This document shows positions 8,192-16,123 of a DNA stretch of 50,405 nt, in pieces. This stretch comes from an uncultured Flavobacteriales bacterium (GTDB lineage Bacteria > Bacteroidota > Bacteroidia > Flavobacteriales_G > Salibacteraceae): assembly GCA_937899835.1 (NCBI GenBank), contig CALCCE010000286.1:1-50405 (forward strand), read 5' to 3'. The position numbers and the translations under genes are program-made. The notes under the pieces were generated by a model. That model searched no databases. It saw nothing but the letters and a program-made list of their open reading frames with translations, and was not told the origin of the DNA. The number at the start of each line of letters is the position of its first letter. The first letter of the stretch is position 1.

Positions 8192-8557
8192 ATGGAACTT
8201 ACCGGTCGCATCAAAGTCATTCTTGATACTCAAACCTTTGACAGTGGTTTTCAAAAACGTGAGTTTGTCGTCACTACTCAGGAGCAGTATCCACAAGACA
8301 TCAAATTCGAATTGATTCGTGATAAAATCACCCTTCTGGACGGGATGAACCCAGGTGAGGAGATTACCGTTCAATTCAACATTCGAGGCAACGAATACAA
8401 CGGGCGTTATTACGTCAACCTTCAAGCCTGGCGGGTGCAGAAAAGTGCTCCTGCTGCTGGAGGAGCCGCAGCGCCTCCGGCCGATGGTGGCTTCCCGCAA
8501 GAAGCACCGCCCGCTGCCCCAGTTTCCAACGCTGGTGACGACGACCTCCCTTTCTAA
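8192..8557 (+). CDS. DUF3127 protein with SSB-like acidic C-terminus
   Basis: The 121-residue product is a DUF3127 member: MELTGRIKVILDTQTFDSGF at the start, KREFVVTT, and YNGRYYVNLQAWRV near 75. This pattern is compatible with a small OB-like beta barrel. A low-complexity Ala/Pro/Gly linker (about 90-113) leads to the tip DDDLPF. Canonical bacterial SSB ends in DDDIPF, the peptide that recruits replication and repair proteins. The barrel-linker-tip layout thus copies SSB, and I infer a nucleic-acid-binding or SSB-partner-recruiting role. No such function is established to my knowledge. The downstream transporter gene starts directly at the stop codon. Confidence 0.85.
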   Translation: MELTGRIKVILDTQTFDSGFQKREFVVTTQEQYPQDIKFELIRDKITLLDGMNPGEEITVQFNIRGNEYNGRYYVNLQAWRVQKSAPAAGGAAAPPADGGFPQEAPPAAPVSNAGDDDLPF

Positions 8558-9976
8558 TTGAGGCCCGTGAGGAGTACTGACCGTTTGTTTTCGGTTTTGC
8601 GGAAGCTTTTGCCCGCACCGTTTACCATTGCGGTCCTCCTTTCCTTATTTACATTTTTTGGCGCCTTTGTCTTCACCAAAGAAGAAGACAAAGGCGCTTT
8701 TGCTTACCTCTACACCCTAATGGGGTATTGGGAGGGCGGCTTGTGGAAATCAAGCCTGCTGGTTTTTGCCGTGCAAATGATGCTCATGCTGGTATTGGGT
8801 CATGTATTGGCCCTCACCAAACCGGTGGCCCTGGTGATCGATAGTTTTGCCGCCCGGTGTACCTCTACTGCTAAGGCCGCCTATTGGGTTACTTTGCTTA
8901 CCATTTTGGTGAGCCTTTTCAATTGGGGCCTGGGTCTTATTTTCGGTGCCATCTTTGCCCGGAAGGTGGGTGAATTTGCCCAGGCAACGGGCCGAAAGCT
9001 CAACTATCCACTCATTGGAGCCGCGGGCTACGTAGGCCTCATGGTGTGGCACGGAGGAATGTCCGGTTCTGCACTGATCAAAGCCGCAGAGCCGGGAAAC
9101 CTGCGTCAAATGATGGAGGGAGCATGGTCAAAAAAACAACTGGCGGGCCTGCCCGAAGTATTGAGTTTTGATGCCACCGTTTTTTCCGGTCTCAATTTAG
9201 TGGTTACCTTGCTGTTGTTGGCAGTGCTGCCCCTGGCCATGTATTTTATGGGCAAGAACGACCATTCTGAAGTCCCTCAGCTTTCGAAAAATACTTTTCA
9301 GGAAAATCCAACCACCGCGGAGCAACCGGCAGTTCAAGGAGCCGAACGCCTTGATGTATCCCGATGGTTTGGCCCGGTTTTCGGGTTGGTCCTCTTGGTC
9401 TTTGTGGGATTGAAAATGGCCAATTTGGTGAGCGAAGGGCAATCGGTATTTCGCTTTTTTGTGCCCAATAACATCAATTTACTGCTGCTTGGCTTGGGCT
9501 TATCGTTTCACCGCAACATTGCAACATTCTTAAAAGCGGTGGACGAAGCCATCAGTGGGGCCGCGGGTATTCTCATCCAATTCCCCTTGTATTTTGGCAT
9601 CATGGGGCTGGTTTCGGCTTCAGGCTTGGTGAATCAGTTGGCCACTTCTTTGGCGGAGAATGCCAGTTCTACCAGCTTTCCGGTCATCACCTTTTTTAGC
9701 GCAGGTCTTGTTAACATCTTCGTACCGAGTGGAGGAGGGCAGTGGGTCATTCAAGGTCCGATTGTGATTGAAGCGGCCACCAGTCTGGGCATTCCACTGG
9801 GAAAAAGTGTCTTGGCTTTGGCTTATGGGGATCAACTCACCAACATGTTGCAGCCGTTTTGGGCCTTGCCCTTACTGGGCATTACCGGTTTAAAAGCGAA
9901 GGAGATATTGCCTTACACCCTATACCTGATGGTGATAGGAGCGGTAATTTTCATCGGTTGTTTGCTGATTTTTTAG
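8558..9976 (+). CDS. Short-chain fatty acid transporter, AtoE family
   Basis: The 472-residue, strongly hydrophobic protein has roughly 10-12 membrane segments and AtoE-family patterns: FNWGLGLIFGAIFARKVG, LMVWHGGMSGSALIKAAEPG near 165-184, and IFVPSGGGQWVIQGPIVIEA near 390-410. AtoE carries short-chain fatty acids such as acetoacetate or butyrate through the inner membrane; the substrate here is unknown. No ATG is available in front of the first membrane segment. I take TTG 8558, directly after the DUF3127 stop, but GTG 8567 is equally possible. The gene ends convergently, its stop overlapping that of the OppC-like gene by 4 bases. Confidence 0.85.
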   Translation: MRPVRSTDRLFSVLRKLLPAPFTIAVLLSLFTFFGAFVFTKEEDKGAFAYLYTLMGYWEGGLWKSSLLVFAVQMMLMLVLGHVLALTKPVALVIDSFAARCTSTAKAAYWVTLLTILVSLFNWGLGLIFGAIFARKVGEFAQATGRKLNYPLIGAAGYVGLMVWHGGMSGSALIKAAEPGNLRQMMEGAWSKKQLAGLPEVLSFDATVFSGLNLVVTLLLLAVLPLAMYFMGKNDHSEVPQLSKNTFQENPTTAEQPAVQGAERLDVSRWFGPVFGLVLLVFVGLKMANLVSEGQSVFRFFVPNNINLLLLGLGLSFHRNIATFLKAVDEAISGAAGILIQFPLYFGIMGLVSASGLVNQLATSLAENASSTSFPVITFFSAGLVNIFVPSGGGQWVIQGPIVIEAATSLGIPLGKSVLALAYGDQLTNMLQPFWALPLLGITGLKAKEILPYTLYLMVIGAVIFIGCLLIF

Positions 9977-11250
9977 CCGGAGGTGATGCGGCCTAAACCA
10001 TGGCCACCAACGGATCGGGAATCCAGGGCATCGCGCAGGCCATTTCCTACCAACATAAATGACAATACCAGGAGCATGATGGCGATGCCCGGCGAAATGG
10101 CCAGGTAGGCACCATCGGTCATGATAAATCCATAATGTTCCTTGATCATCCGTCCCCAGGAGGTCATAGGAGGTTGCAAACCGATGCCCAAAAAGCTAAG
10201 CCCGGCTTCCATCAAAATGGCGTAGGCAAAGTTCGAGGCGGCAATCACGATGACTGGTCCTGAAAGGTTGGGCAACAAGTGGCGGTAAATGATCCGAAAA
10301 CTATTGAATCCCATGGCTTTGCCTGCTTCTACATACTCTTGTTGCCGCAAGCTGAGCACCTGGCCGCGCACCATGCGTGCCACTTCTACCCACATCGTGA
10401 GGCCCACCGCCACAAAAATTTGCCAGAAGCCTTTGCCCAATACAAATGTGATGGCAATGACTAAAAGTAAGGTAGGAATGGACCATACGACATTGATGAG
10501 CCATAACACTACATCGTCTACCCATCCACGAAAATACCCGGCAATGGCCCCTAAGGTAATTCCAATAAGCAAGGAGATGGCCACCGCAATGAGTCCCACT
10601 GCTAGCGAAATCACCGTGCCGGCCATCAGTCGGCTGAGCATATCACGGCCAAATTGATCGGTTCCAAACCAGTAGGTGCGTTTTTCGAGGGCTTTTCGTT
10701 CAATGGCTTTTCGTAAGCTGCCAATGCTCGCTTCCATGATCTGGCCATCGAGCAGGGTAAAGTTGATTTTACGGTGTTCATCACCAGGAAATTCCCGCCC
10801 TGGAATAGTACGAGCGGGCGCCCTTTCCAATGCGTGGACTACATCGGCAATGGCAAAAACGCGTTTATTGCCCGGTTGTTCCGTATTTCGGCCGTTGAAT
10901 TCTTCCACAATCAATGAACTGCCTCTGAATTCGTGGCTCCAGATAGGCACCGTTTCGTGCGATTTTTCTTGTCCCCCGTTGAGTAGTCGGTTCCAAAAGG
11001 CTGTGGTTTCTACTTCTTTGTTTTTGCGGATGTGAAGCAGCGTGATGGTAAAGCCCGGTTCCTGCTTTTTGATAGAGAGCAGTATGTCGTTGGCATTTCT
11101 CGTACCGTCTGGCCGAATTAGCGAACCCAGAAAGGCAACCACCACGGCCAACAAAATGAGCACCAGGCCAAACATAGCGAGGTGGTTTTGGGTAAACTTA
11201 TGCCAGGTAATTCTTCCCGGGCGTACTCCTGAAATGGATTTTCGGGTCAT
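9973..11250 (-). CDS. OppC/DppC-like ABC transporter permease with large periplasmic insert
   Basis: The 425-residue protein has a first membrane segment at about 25-45, then a long polar stretch (about 50-190). The permease domain follows: FGTDQFGRDML at 195-205, five membrane segments, and the EAA loop EYVEAGKAMGFNSF at 305-318 that contacts the ATPase. Typical OppC proteins are near 300 residues, and the excess lies in the segment between helix 1 and the core. It would form half of a peptide or nickel-type importer channel, but no permease partner, ATPase or binding protein is encoded next to it. The frame stays open upstream to 11637, but ATG 11250 overlaps the glycosyltransferase TGA (ATGA) and begins family-like sequence, so I use it. 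Confidence 0.88.
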   Translation of the reverse strand: MTRKSISGVRPGRITWHKFTQNHLAMFGLVLILLAVVVAFLGSLIRPDGTRNANDILLSIKKQEPGFTITLLHIRKNKEVETTAFWNRLLNGGQEKSHETVPIWSHEFRGSSLIVEEFNGRNTEQPGNKRVFAIADVVHALERAPARTIPGREFPGDEHRKINFTLLDGQIMEASIGSLRKAIERKALEKRTYWFGTDQFGRDMLSRLMAGTVISLAVGLIAVAISLLIGITLGAIAGYFRGWVDDVVLWLINVVWSIPTLLLVIAITFVLGKGFWQIFVAVGLTMWVEVARMVRGQVLSLRQQEYVEAGKAMGFNSFRIIYRHLLPNLSGPVIVIAASNFAYAILMEAGLSFLGIGLQPPMTSWGRMIKEHYGFIMTDGAYLAISPGIAIMLLVLSFMLVGNGLRDALDSRSVGGHGLGRITSG

Positions 11251-12371
11251 GCGCGGTGCTTGCGGCCTTTCCAATAGAAGCCTCCTCCTATACTCCGAAT
11301 TCCTACAAAGGTTATATACAAGGGGTTGAAAATTTGAAAGGGAAAGGCCCAACCCAATAAAGCAACTTGTTTCCAGTGGTAGGCCATCGGAAATATAAAA
11401 AGGATTTCGGCGGACAGTTTGATTCCCAGTATTCCAGCAATGTAAGGCCAGGGATAGGCCACAATGGGCCAGCACAGCACCAATAACACGAGCAAAACGT
11501 TGAACAGTGCCAGGAAGCCACCCATTACCAGTGCCATGCGGTTGCGGTAGTATTTTGATTTGCTGGCCCAGCGAATGCGCTGTTGCCAGAATTGTTGCCA
11601 CGAAGTTGCTGGTGGGGTCGCGACCATAGCTGCGCAATCGCTGGCATACCGCACTGAATTGGGATAGGCTTTTTGCATCCGATGCAACAGCAACACATCA
11701 TCTCCTGACGCCAGAGGGTCGTCACCATATCCACCTAAAGCCAAAAAAGTTGCCCGCTCAAAGGCAAGGTTTGCCCCATTGGCCAATATCGGATGTCCAT
11801 GGCCTATAGCACTGGCCGTAAAGCCGATGAGACTCAAAAATTCAAAGGCTTGCAATTGCCCAAAGCCAAAACTGGCAGGAGCCACCTTTACGGGCCCTAA
11901 CAGCATTCGGGTACTGGCCTTGCGAAAGCCCATGAGGGTACGTAGCCAGTTTTTAGGGAACCGGCAATCCCCGTCGGTAGTGACGATCCAGGCGCTTCTC
12001 GAATGTTGAATTCCAATACTCAATGCGGCCTTTTTGCCTTCTGCCGGGTTATCGTGTAGGTAAATGGGAATGTTGCCGGGGTAGTGTTTCAAATAGTGGT
12101 TGATCTGTTCTACGGTGTTGTCGGTAGAATGGTCATTTACCAGGCGAATCTCCAAGTCTCCTTCCGGGTAGTTTTGTTGACAAAGATCGGTGAGTAATGC
12201 GCTGATGTTGTGACCTTCATTTCGGAGGGCTACTACAACAGTGATCGAAAGCAGTTCTTCAGCCCCTTTTTTTTGAAACAAACGAAGCCTCCACCAACCG
12301 GTGTAGAGATAGGCGATCAAAAGAATGTAAACGAGAAGAAACCCGCTGGTGATAAGTAGCAGAGGGGTCAT
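11247..12371 (-). CDS. GT2-family membrane glycosyltransferase
   Basis: The 374-residue protein has an N-terminal membrane helix (3-25) and then a GT-A domain. Motifs include VVVALRNEG at 45-53, the metal-binding TDGDC at 132-136, the acceptor-site SGDD at 222-225 and QQRIRW at 263-268. Several membrane helices follow from about 280. This is the layout of processive or lipid-acceptor inverting glycosyltransferases such as those for polysaccharides or glycolipids; donor and acceptor are unknown. The start ATG 12371 overlaps the TGA of the upstream gene by 4 bases, and its own TGA overlaps the next start in the same way, so the three genes are translationally coupled. Confidence 0.88.
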   Translation of the reverse strand: MTPLLLITSGFLLVYILLIAYLYTGWWRLRLFQKKGAEELLSITVVVALRNEGHNISALLTDLCQQNYPEGDLEIRLVNDHSTDNTVEQINHYLKHYPGNIPIYLHDNPAEGKKAALSIGIQHSRSAWIVTTDGDCRFPKNWLRTLMGFRKASTRMLLGPVKVAPASFGFGQLQAFEFLSLIGFTASAIGHGHPILANGANLAFERATFLALGGYGDDPLASGDDVLLLHRMQKAYPNSVRYASDCAAMVATPPATSWQQFWQQRIRWASKSKYYRNRMALVMGGFLALFNVLLVLLVLCWPIVAYPWPYIAGILGIKLSAEILFIFPMAYHWKQVALLGWAFPFQIFNPLYITFVGIRSIGGGFYWKGRKHRA

Positions 12372-13405
12372 TCGTTGGGGGTGGTTGGAAAAATACGGGT
12401 GCGAAACAACAATAGGCTCCCAACCAATGCAGGTACCGCAAGGTTGATGGCCCAAATGGAGAGTGTAGCCAGTAAAACACTGACTGACGATCCATAGAGG
12501 TCACCGACGATGCCCATGGCCACTGCACCCCTCAACCCAGGCTCCGCCAAGGCAATGGTAGGCAGCAGTGTCATTCCGAGATAAATAAAAGGAATGAGCA
12601 AATAGCCCATGAAAAGTGGTAGCTCAACACCCATGGCCCGAAATACCAACCAGTATTGAAAAACAAAAATGGAGTAGCGGAGAACACTCAACAGAAAAAC
12701 CCCAATTAGTTCTCGCTTGCGGTAATAGCCGAAAACTCGAAAATACCGGTGAAATTTTTGAAGGCTACCTACGCGTTTGAGCCAGCCGGATAGTTTGGGC
12801 AAACGAAAATAGGCCAGCGCTAAACTGGCTACCAAAGTGCCCAATATCCAATAGATAGGCCAGCTGGAGGCAAACGTTAGATAATCGAACAAAAATAGCT
12901 GTCCATTAAATCCAGGCGTAAGGTTGCTATTGAGCAGGTAAAAAGCAGTAGTGCCAGCGAGCAGGGTGACCAAGAGTTGCGACCAACTGGCAATCACGTT
13001 GATGAGTGCTCCCTGCACCCGATGTTCCGGTTCCAGGTAGAGTACGCGGCCCGCAAATTCACCGGTACGATTGGGTGTGAAAATGCCTACCGTGACTCCC
13101 GATAGTACTCCGCCTAAAGCTCTAAAAAAAGTGAAAGGCTGGATTTTTTTGGCCAAAATGAGCCATTTTATACTTTCTACTCCCCAATTGACGGGCATAA
13201 GTGCTATGCTGAGCAAAAGTAATCCCCAAGCTCCGGGTTGCTTCAATGCCGACTGAAATTCAGACCAACTGATTTCTGCACCAGGCTTTTCAAAAAGCTC
13301 GTAGTAAATGAAGCCCAGAGCAAGCCCTGCGATCAACAGTTTGATGTGCAAGGAAAGCAGTTTTTTCCAACTGCCGGTCGTTGTATTTATCTTTACTTTG
13401 ATCAC
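12368..13405 (-). CDS. UPF0104/lysylphosphatidylglycerol synthase-type membrane protein
   Basis: The 345-residue integral membrane protein has about eight hydrophobic segments and matches the flippase-like part of the LPG synthase membrane family: GVLSGVTVGIFTPNRTGEFAGRVLYL near 105-130 and LLPTIALAEPGLRGAVAMGI near 280-300. It lacks the soluble aminoacyl-transferase domain of MprF. Stand-alone members are often found with lipid glycosyltransferases, and that is the case here, with the coupled GT2 gene downstream. A role in moving or modifying a lipid is inferred. The best start is GTG 13405; only 22 bases separate it from the divergent ruvC start, so one or both starts may be misplaced. Confidence 0.8.
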   Translation of the reverse strand: MIKVKINTTTGSWKKLLSLHIKLLIAGLALGFIYYELFEKPGAEISWSEFQSALKQPGAWGLLLLSIALMPVNWGVESIKWLILAKKIQPFTFFRALGGVLSGVTVGIFTPNRTGEFAGRVLYLEPEHRVQGALINVIASWSQLLVTLLAGTTAFYLLNSNLTPGFNGQLFLFDYLTFASSWPIYWILGTLVASLALAYFRLPKLSGWLKRVGSLQKFHRYFRVFGYYRKRELIGVFLLSVLRYSIFVFQYWLVFRAMGVELPLFMGYLLIPFIYLGMTLLPTIALAEPGLRGAVAMGIVGDLYGSSVSVLLATLSIWAINLAVPALVGSLLLFRTRIFPTTPNE

Positions 13406-13427
13406 TCAGTCGAAGCAAATTTAAGCA

Positions 13428-13997
13428 TTGAATACAGACCGAATTATTTTAGGAATTGACCCAGGTACAACTGTGATGGGTTATGGTATTTTAGGAGTAG
13501 AAGGGAGGAAGTTGCACATGATTTCCATGGGGGTAGTACAGCTACACAAGTACAACGATCATGCCCTCAAACTCAAACGCATTTTTGAGCGAAGCCTTTA
13601 CTTGGTAGATGAGTTCCATCCGGATGAATTGGCCATTGAAGCCCCTTTTTATGGTAAGAATGTGCAATCGATGCTGAAGCTGGGCCGTGCACAAGGTATT
13701 GCCATGGCGGCTGCACTCTACCGTGAGGTTCCAATCCACGAATATTCCCCCAAAAAAATTAAGCAAGCCATCACCGGCAACGGAAATGCCTCCAAAGAGC
13801 AGGTAGCCGAAATGTTGCAACGACTTCTCAATATCCCTCAGATGCCTACTCAATTGGATGCTACTGATGGTTTAGCAGCAGCAGTATGCCACTATTTTCA
13901 ACGTGATGGTGGAGCAGGCGTAGGCAAAAAAAAATCCGGAAGTTACTCCGGATGGAAATCGTTTATCAACGAAAATCCCGATCGCAAAAAGCGTTAG
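13428..13997 (+). CDS. ruvC: Crossover junction endodeoxyribonuclease RuvC
   Basis: The 189-residue Holliday junction resolvase carries the four catalytic acids: D11 (LGIDPGTT), E70 ([11 protein letters not shown]), D143 and D146 ([11 protein letters not shown]). The spacing matches E. coli RuvC (D7, E66, D138, D141). A basic C-terminal extension of about 35 residues follows. RuvC cuts four-way junctions made during recombination, with RuvAB, which are not in this window. There is no ATG near the N-terminus; TTG 13428 fits the usual distance to the first motif. The gene ends in a 4-base overlap with the convergent HIT gene. Confidence 0.96.
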   Translation: MNTDRIILGIDPGTTVMGYGILGVEGRKLHMISMGVVQLHKYNDHALKLKRIFERSLYLVDEFHPDELAIEAPFYGKNVQSMLKLGRAQGIAMAAALYREVPIHEYSPKKIKQAITGNGNASKEQVAEMLQRLLNIPQMPTQLDATDGLAAAVCHYFQRDGGAGVGKKKSGSYSGWKSFINENPDRKKR

Positions 13998-14386
13998 ATC
14001 GCAGCAGCTATTTCGGCTGCAAGGGCTTCCATCTCATCCGGTGGAAACGATAATTTTTCTTTTGAAAAATCCATGTCGCTTACCGAGTTCATCGGAATGA
14101 GGTGAACGTGTGCGTGCGGAACTTCCAAACCAATGACCGACACTCCAATACGCTTACAAGGCACCACTTTATCAATTCCTTTGGCTACTTTCTTGGCGAA
14201 AACATGCAAAGCTGCCAATGCAGCGTCTTCCAGGTCGAAAATGTAATCCGTCTCTTGTTTAGGAATAACGAGTGTATGGCCTTTGGCCAAGGGAAAGACA
14301 TCTAAAAAAGCCAGGTGGTTTTCGTCCTCTGCTATTTTGTAACAGGGAATTTCACCGTCAACGATCTTGGTAAAAAGGCTGGCCAA
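13994..14386 (-). CDS. HIT-family nucleotide-binding protein
   Basis: The 130-residue histidine-triad protein has the motif HAHVHLIP at 91-98 and the N-terminal family pattern [18 protein letters not shown]. Members hydrolyse or transfer nucleotidyl groups, for example from adenosine phosphoramidates; the physiological substrate is usually unclear. The gene follows greA with a 3-base gap and is almost certainly in the same operon. Confidence 0.95.
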   Translation of the reverse strand: MASLFTKIVDGEIPCYKIAEDENHLAFLDVFPLAKGHTLVIPKQETDYIFDLEDAALAALHVFAKKVAKGIDKVVPCKRIGVSVIGLEVPHAHVHLIPMNSVSDMDFSKEKLSFPPDEMEALAAEIAAAI

Positions 14387-14389
14387 AGC

Positions 14390-14863
14390 TTAGCGGGAGA
14401 TTTCGAGCAGTTCGAATTTCAGAGTACCGTTAGGCACCTTGATTTCGGCAATTTCACCTACTTCTTTGCCCAAAAGGCCTTTGCCGATTGGAGACTCAAC
14501 AGAGATTTTTCCAGCTTTTAAATCCGCCTCATTTTCCGAAACCAAGGTGTAAGACAACTCCCTATCATTGGCTATATTTTTGATTTTTACCTTCGATAGA
14601 ATGAAAGCCTTACTGGAATCGACTTGGCTTTCGTCCACAATCCGGGCGTTCCCAATGATGTCTTCCAGCTTTGAAATTTTCAATTCCAAAAGCCCTTGAG
14701 CTTCTTTGGCAGCATCGTACTCAGCATTTTCAGAGAGGTCACCCTTGTCGCGCGCTTCGGCAATTTGTCGGGAAATGGAGGGGCGTTGCACCGCTTTCAT
14801 GTCGTGCAATTCATCCTTTAGCTTTTGCAAACCTTCCTCTGTATAGTATCTAATCTGCGCCAT
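14390..14863 (-). CDS. greA: Transcription elongation factor GreA
   Basis: The 157-residue protein has an N-terminal coiled coil whose acidic tip (D42 and E45 in KGDLSENAEYDAAKE) inserts in the RNA polymerase secondary channel, and a C-terminal FKBP-like domain with SPIGKGLLGKEVGE. It rescues backtracked polymerase by stimulating transcript cleavage. The start ATG 14863 is preceded by a good promoter, and the HIT gene follows directly. Confidence 0.97.
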   Translation of the reverse strand: MAQIRYYTEEGLQKLKDELHDMKAVQRPSISRQIAEARDKGDLSENAEYDAAKEAQGLLELKISKLEDIIGNARIVDESQVDSSKAFILSKVKIKNIANDRELSYTLVSENEADLKAGKISVESPIGKGLLGKEVGEIAEIKVPNGTLKFELLEISR

Positions 14864-14884
14864 AAGTCAACAATTTTGAATGGG

Positions 14885-14913
14885 CAAATTTAGTTCATTG
14901 CCCTATAAAACAA
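14885..14913 (-). promoter_or_regulatory. greA-HIT promoter
   Basis: On the minus strand TTTTG (TTG at 14913-14911) and TAAATTTG (14892-14885) are 18 bases apart, close to the Bacteroidota TTG-N19-TAnnTTTG consensus. The box lies 22 bases upstream of the greA ATG. The -33 part overlaps the T-run of the preceding terminator. Confidence 0.65.
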
Positions 14914-14943
14914 AAGGAATCCTACGCTCAGCGTAGGATTCCT
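14911..14943 (-). terminator. Terminator after the PorV/PorQ-like gene
   Basis: A perfect 13-bp stem (14915-14927 with 14931-14943) with a 3-base loop is followed on the minus strand by TTTTGTTTTATA. It ends the TonB receptor/giant protein/PorV-like transcript. Confidence 0.88.
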
Positions 14944-14971
14944 CCTATGAAATATTAAGGTGTATTCTATC

Positions 14972-16096
14972 TTAGATGTTCAGCCGCAGGCCAATGCTGT
15001 TGGTGCCATCAAATGGGTTGGTTACCCGATAGGAATAATCGATGTCAATGGTACCGCCTTTATCATTGAGCGGAATTTGCAAGGTAACCCCGGCTGCGGG
15101 TCCTGAAAAAGCAGTGTTGCGCTCATCGGTATTTACCAGCAATCCGTCTTCCCATACATATCCTCCGCGAATCATGATCAGGTTGCGGAAACCGTACTCA
15201 GCACCGAAATGGAGTTGATCTTTTCCGAAAGAGTTGGAGGTGAAAGAGAAGGCACCCGTAATGCGGTGATCAGATACCATGCCACTACCAGAAGAATCAG
15301 CTTTTGCAAACAAATAGTAATCGTAAGCTATACCGATATTCAACAGCGCTGGCAATTCAAAACCTTCGGTACGTTGAGACAGAGTAATCTCCTCATCGTT
15401 CAAGGAAACTTTGGTAGCAAACCCATCGCCTCTGAATTGCATCTTAGGTCCAACGTTGCGGAGCGCAATCCCGAATTTCAGGTTATCTTTTTCACCCGTC
15501 ACGTAACGGATTCCGGCATCGAAGGCCACACCCAAGGCGTTTGCATCAGCAATTGACTCGGAAATGGTTTTCAGTGTTGCACCACCATAGATACTGTTAG
15601 AGAACTCACGTGCGTAGGACACTCCAACGTTGAGGTATTGTGGAGAGAATGTTCCCGAACCGCCTTCTGGCAAGTTTTCAGTGGTAACATTAAGATCTCC
15701 AAAGTCCATAGACATCACACCGATACCTAAAACTGAGGTTTCGCTCAAGCGTTGACTCAGCCCGAAAGCGTTGATGTTTGTTTCAGAACCTACCAGATAG
15801 GCCGTCCGCGAAAACAGCAACTCGGTTTTATTGGTAAAGGCAAGTCCTGCCACATTCAAGTGCATGGATTCGAGGCCCTGTGAAGCTGCGGTATTGGCGG
15901 AGCCAAACCCATTGCTTCGAGTCCAGGGATTGATCAACAGCTCAGAGGCACCAGCCTGACCGATTCGGTCTTTGTTGCCCGCTTGTAGATGAGTACTGCT
16001 TGCTAGGAATACAACTAACATCATCCAGCCTGCAAACTCAAGTTTGATCAATGATTTTCTCATGGTATGCTTTTTAATTAGCTTCATTTGGTCCAT
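14972..16096 (-). CDS. PorV/PorQ-family outer membrane barrel protein
   Basis: The 374-residue protein has a signal peptide (hydrophobic core about 20-38, ending HLQAG) and then RIGQAGASELLINPWTRSNGFGSANTA and LESMHLNVAGLAF. These are the opening patterns of the PorV/PorQ (UPF0164) family. Alternating strands and a terminal aromatic-poor strand (SIGLRLNI) fit a 14-strand FadL-like barrel. PorV escorts T9SS cargo to the attachment complex at the outer membrane, and paralogues such as this often sit beside one large cargo. The preceding gene encodes a 1424-residue exported protein, so this may be its dedicated shuttle; that is inference. ATG 16096 or ATG 16063 could be the start; the latter gives a more normal signal peptide. 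Confidence 0.85.
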   Translation of the reverse strand: MDQMKLIKKHTMRKSLIKLEFAGWMMLVVFLASSTHLQAGNKDRIGQAGASELLINPWTRSNGFGSANTAASQGLESMHLNVAGLAFTNKTELLFSRTAYLVGSETNINAFGLSQRLSETSVLGIGVMSMDFGDLNVTTENLPEGGSGTFSPQYLNVGVSYAREFSNSIYGGATLKTISESIADANALGVAFDAGIRYVTGEKDNLKFGIALRNVGPKMQFRGDGFATKVSLNDEEITLSQRTEGFELPALLNIGIAYDYYLFAKADSSGSGMVSDHRITGAFSFTSNSFGKDQLHFGAEYGFRNLIMIRGGYVWEDGLLVNTDERNTAFSGPAAGVTLQIPLNDKGGTIDIDYSYRVTNPFDGTNSIGLRLNI

Positions 16097-16123
16097 TGGT
16101 AGCGACTTTTCTGTTCGTTGAGA

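Noticed and set aside
11251-11637. Upstream extension of the OppC-like frame by 129 codons
   Set aside because: It lies antiparallel-frame over the glycosyltransferase coding region, has no family resemblance, and ATG 11250 overlaps the preceding stop as ATGA.
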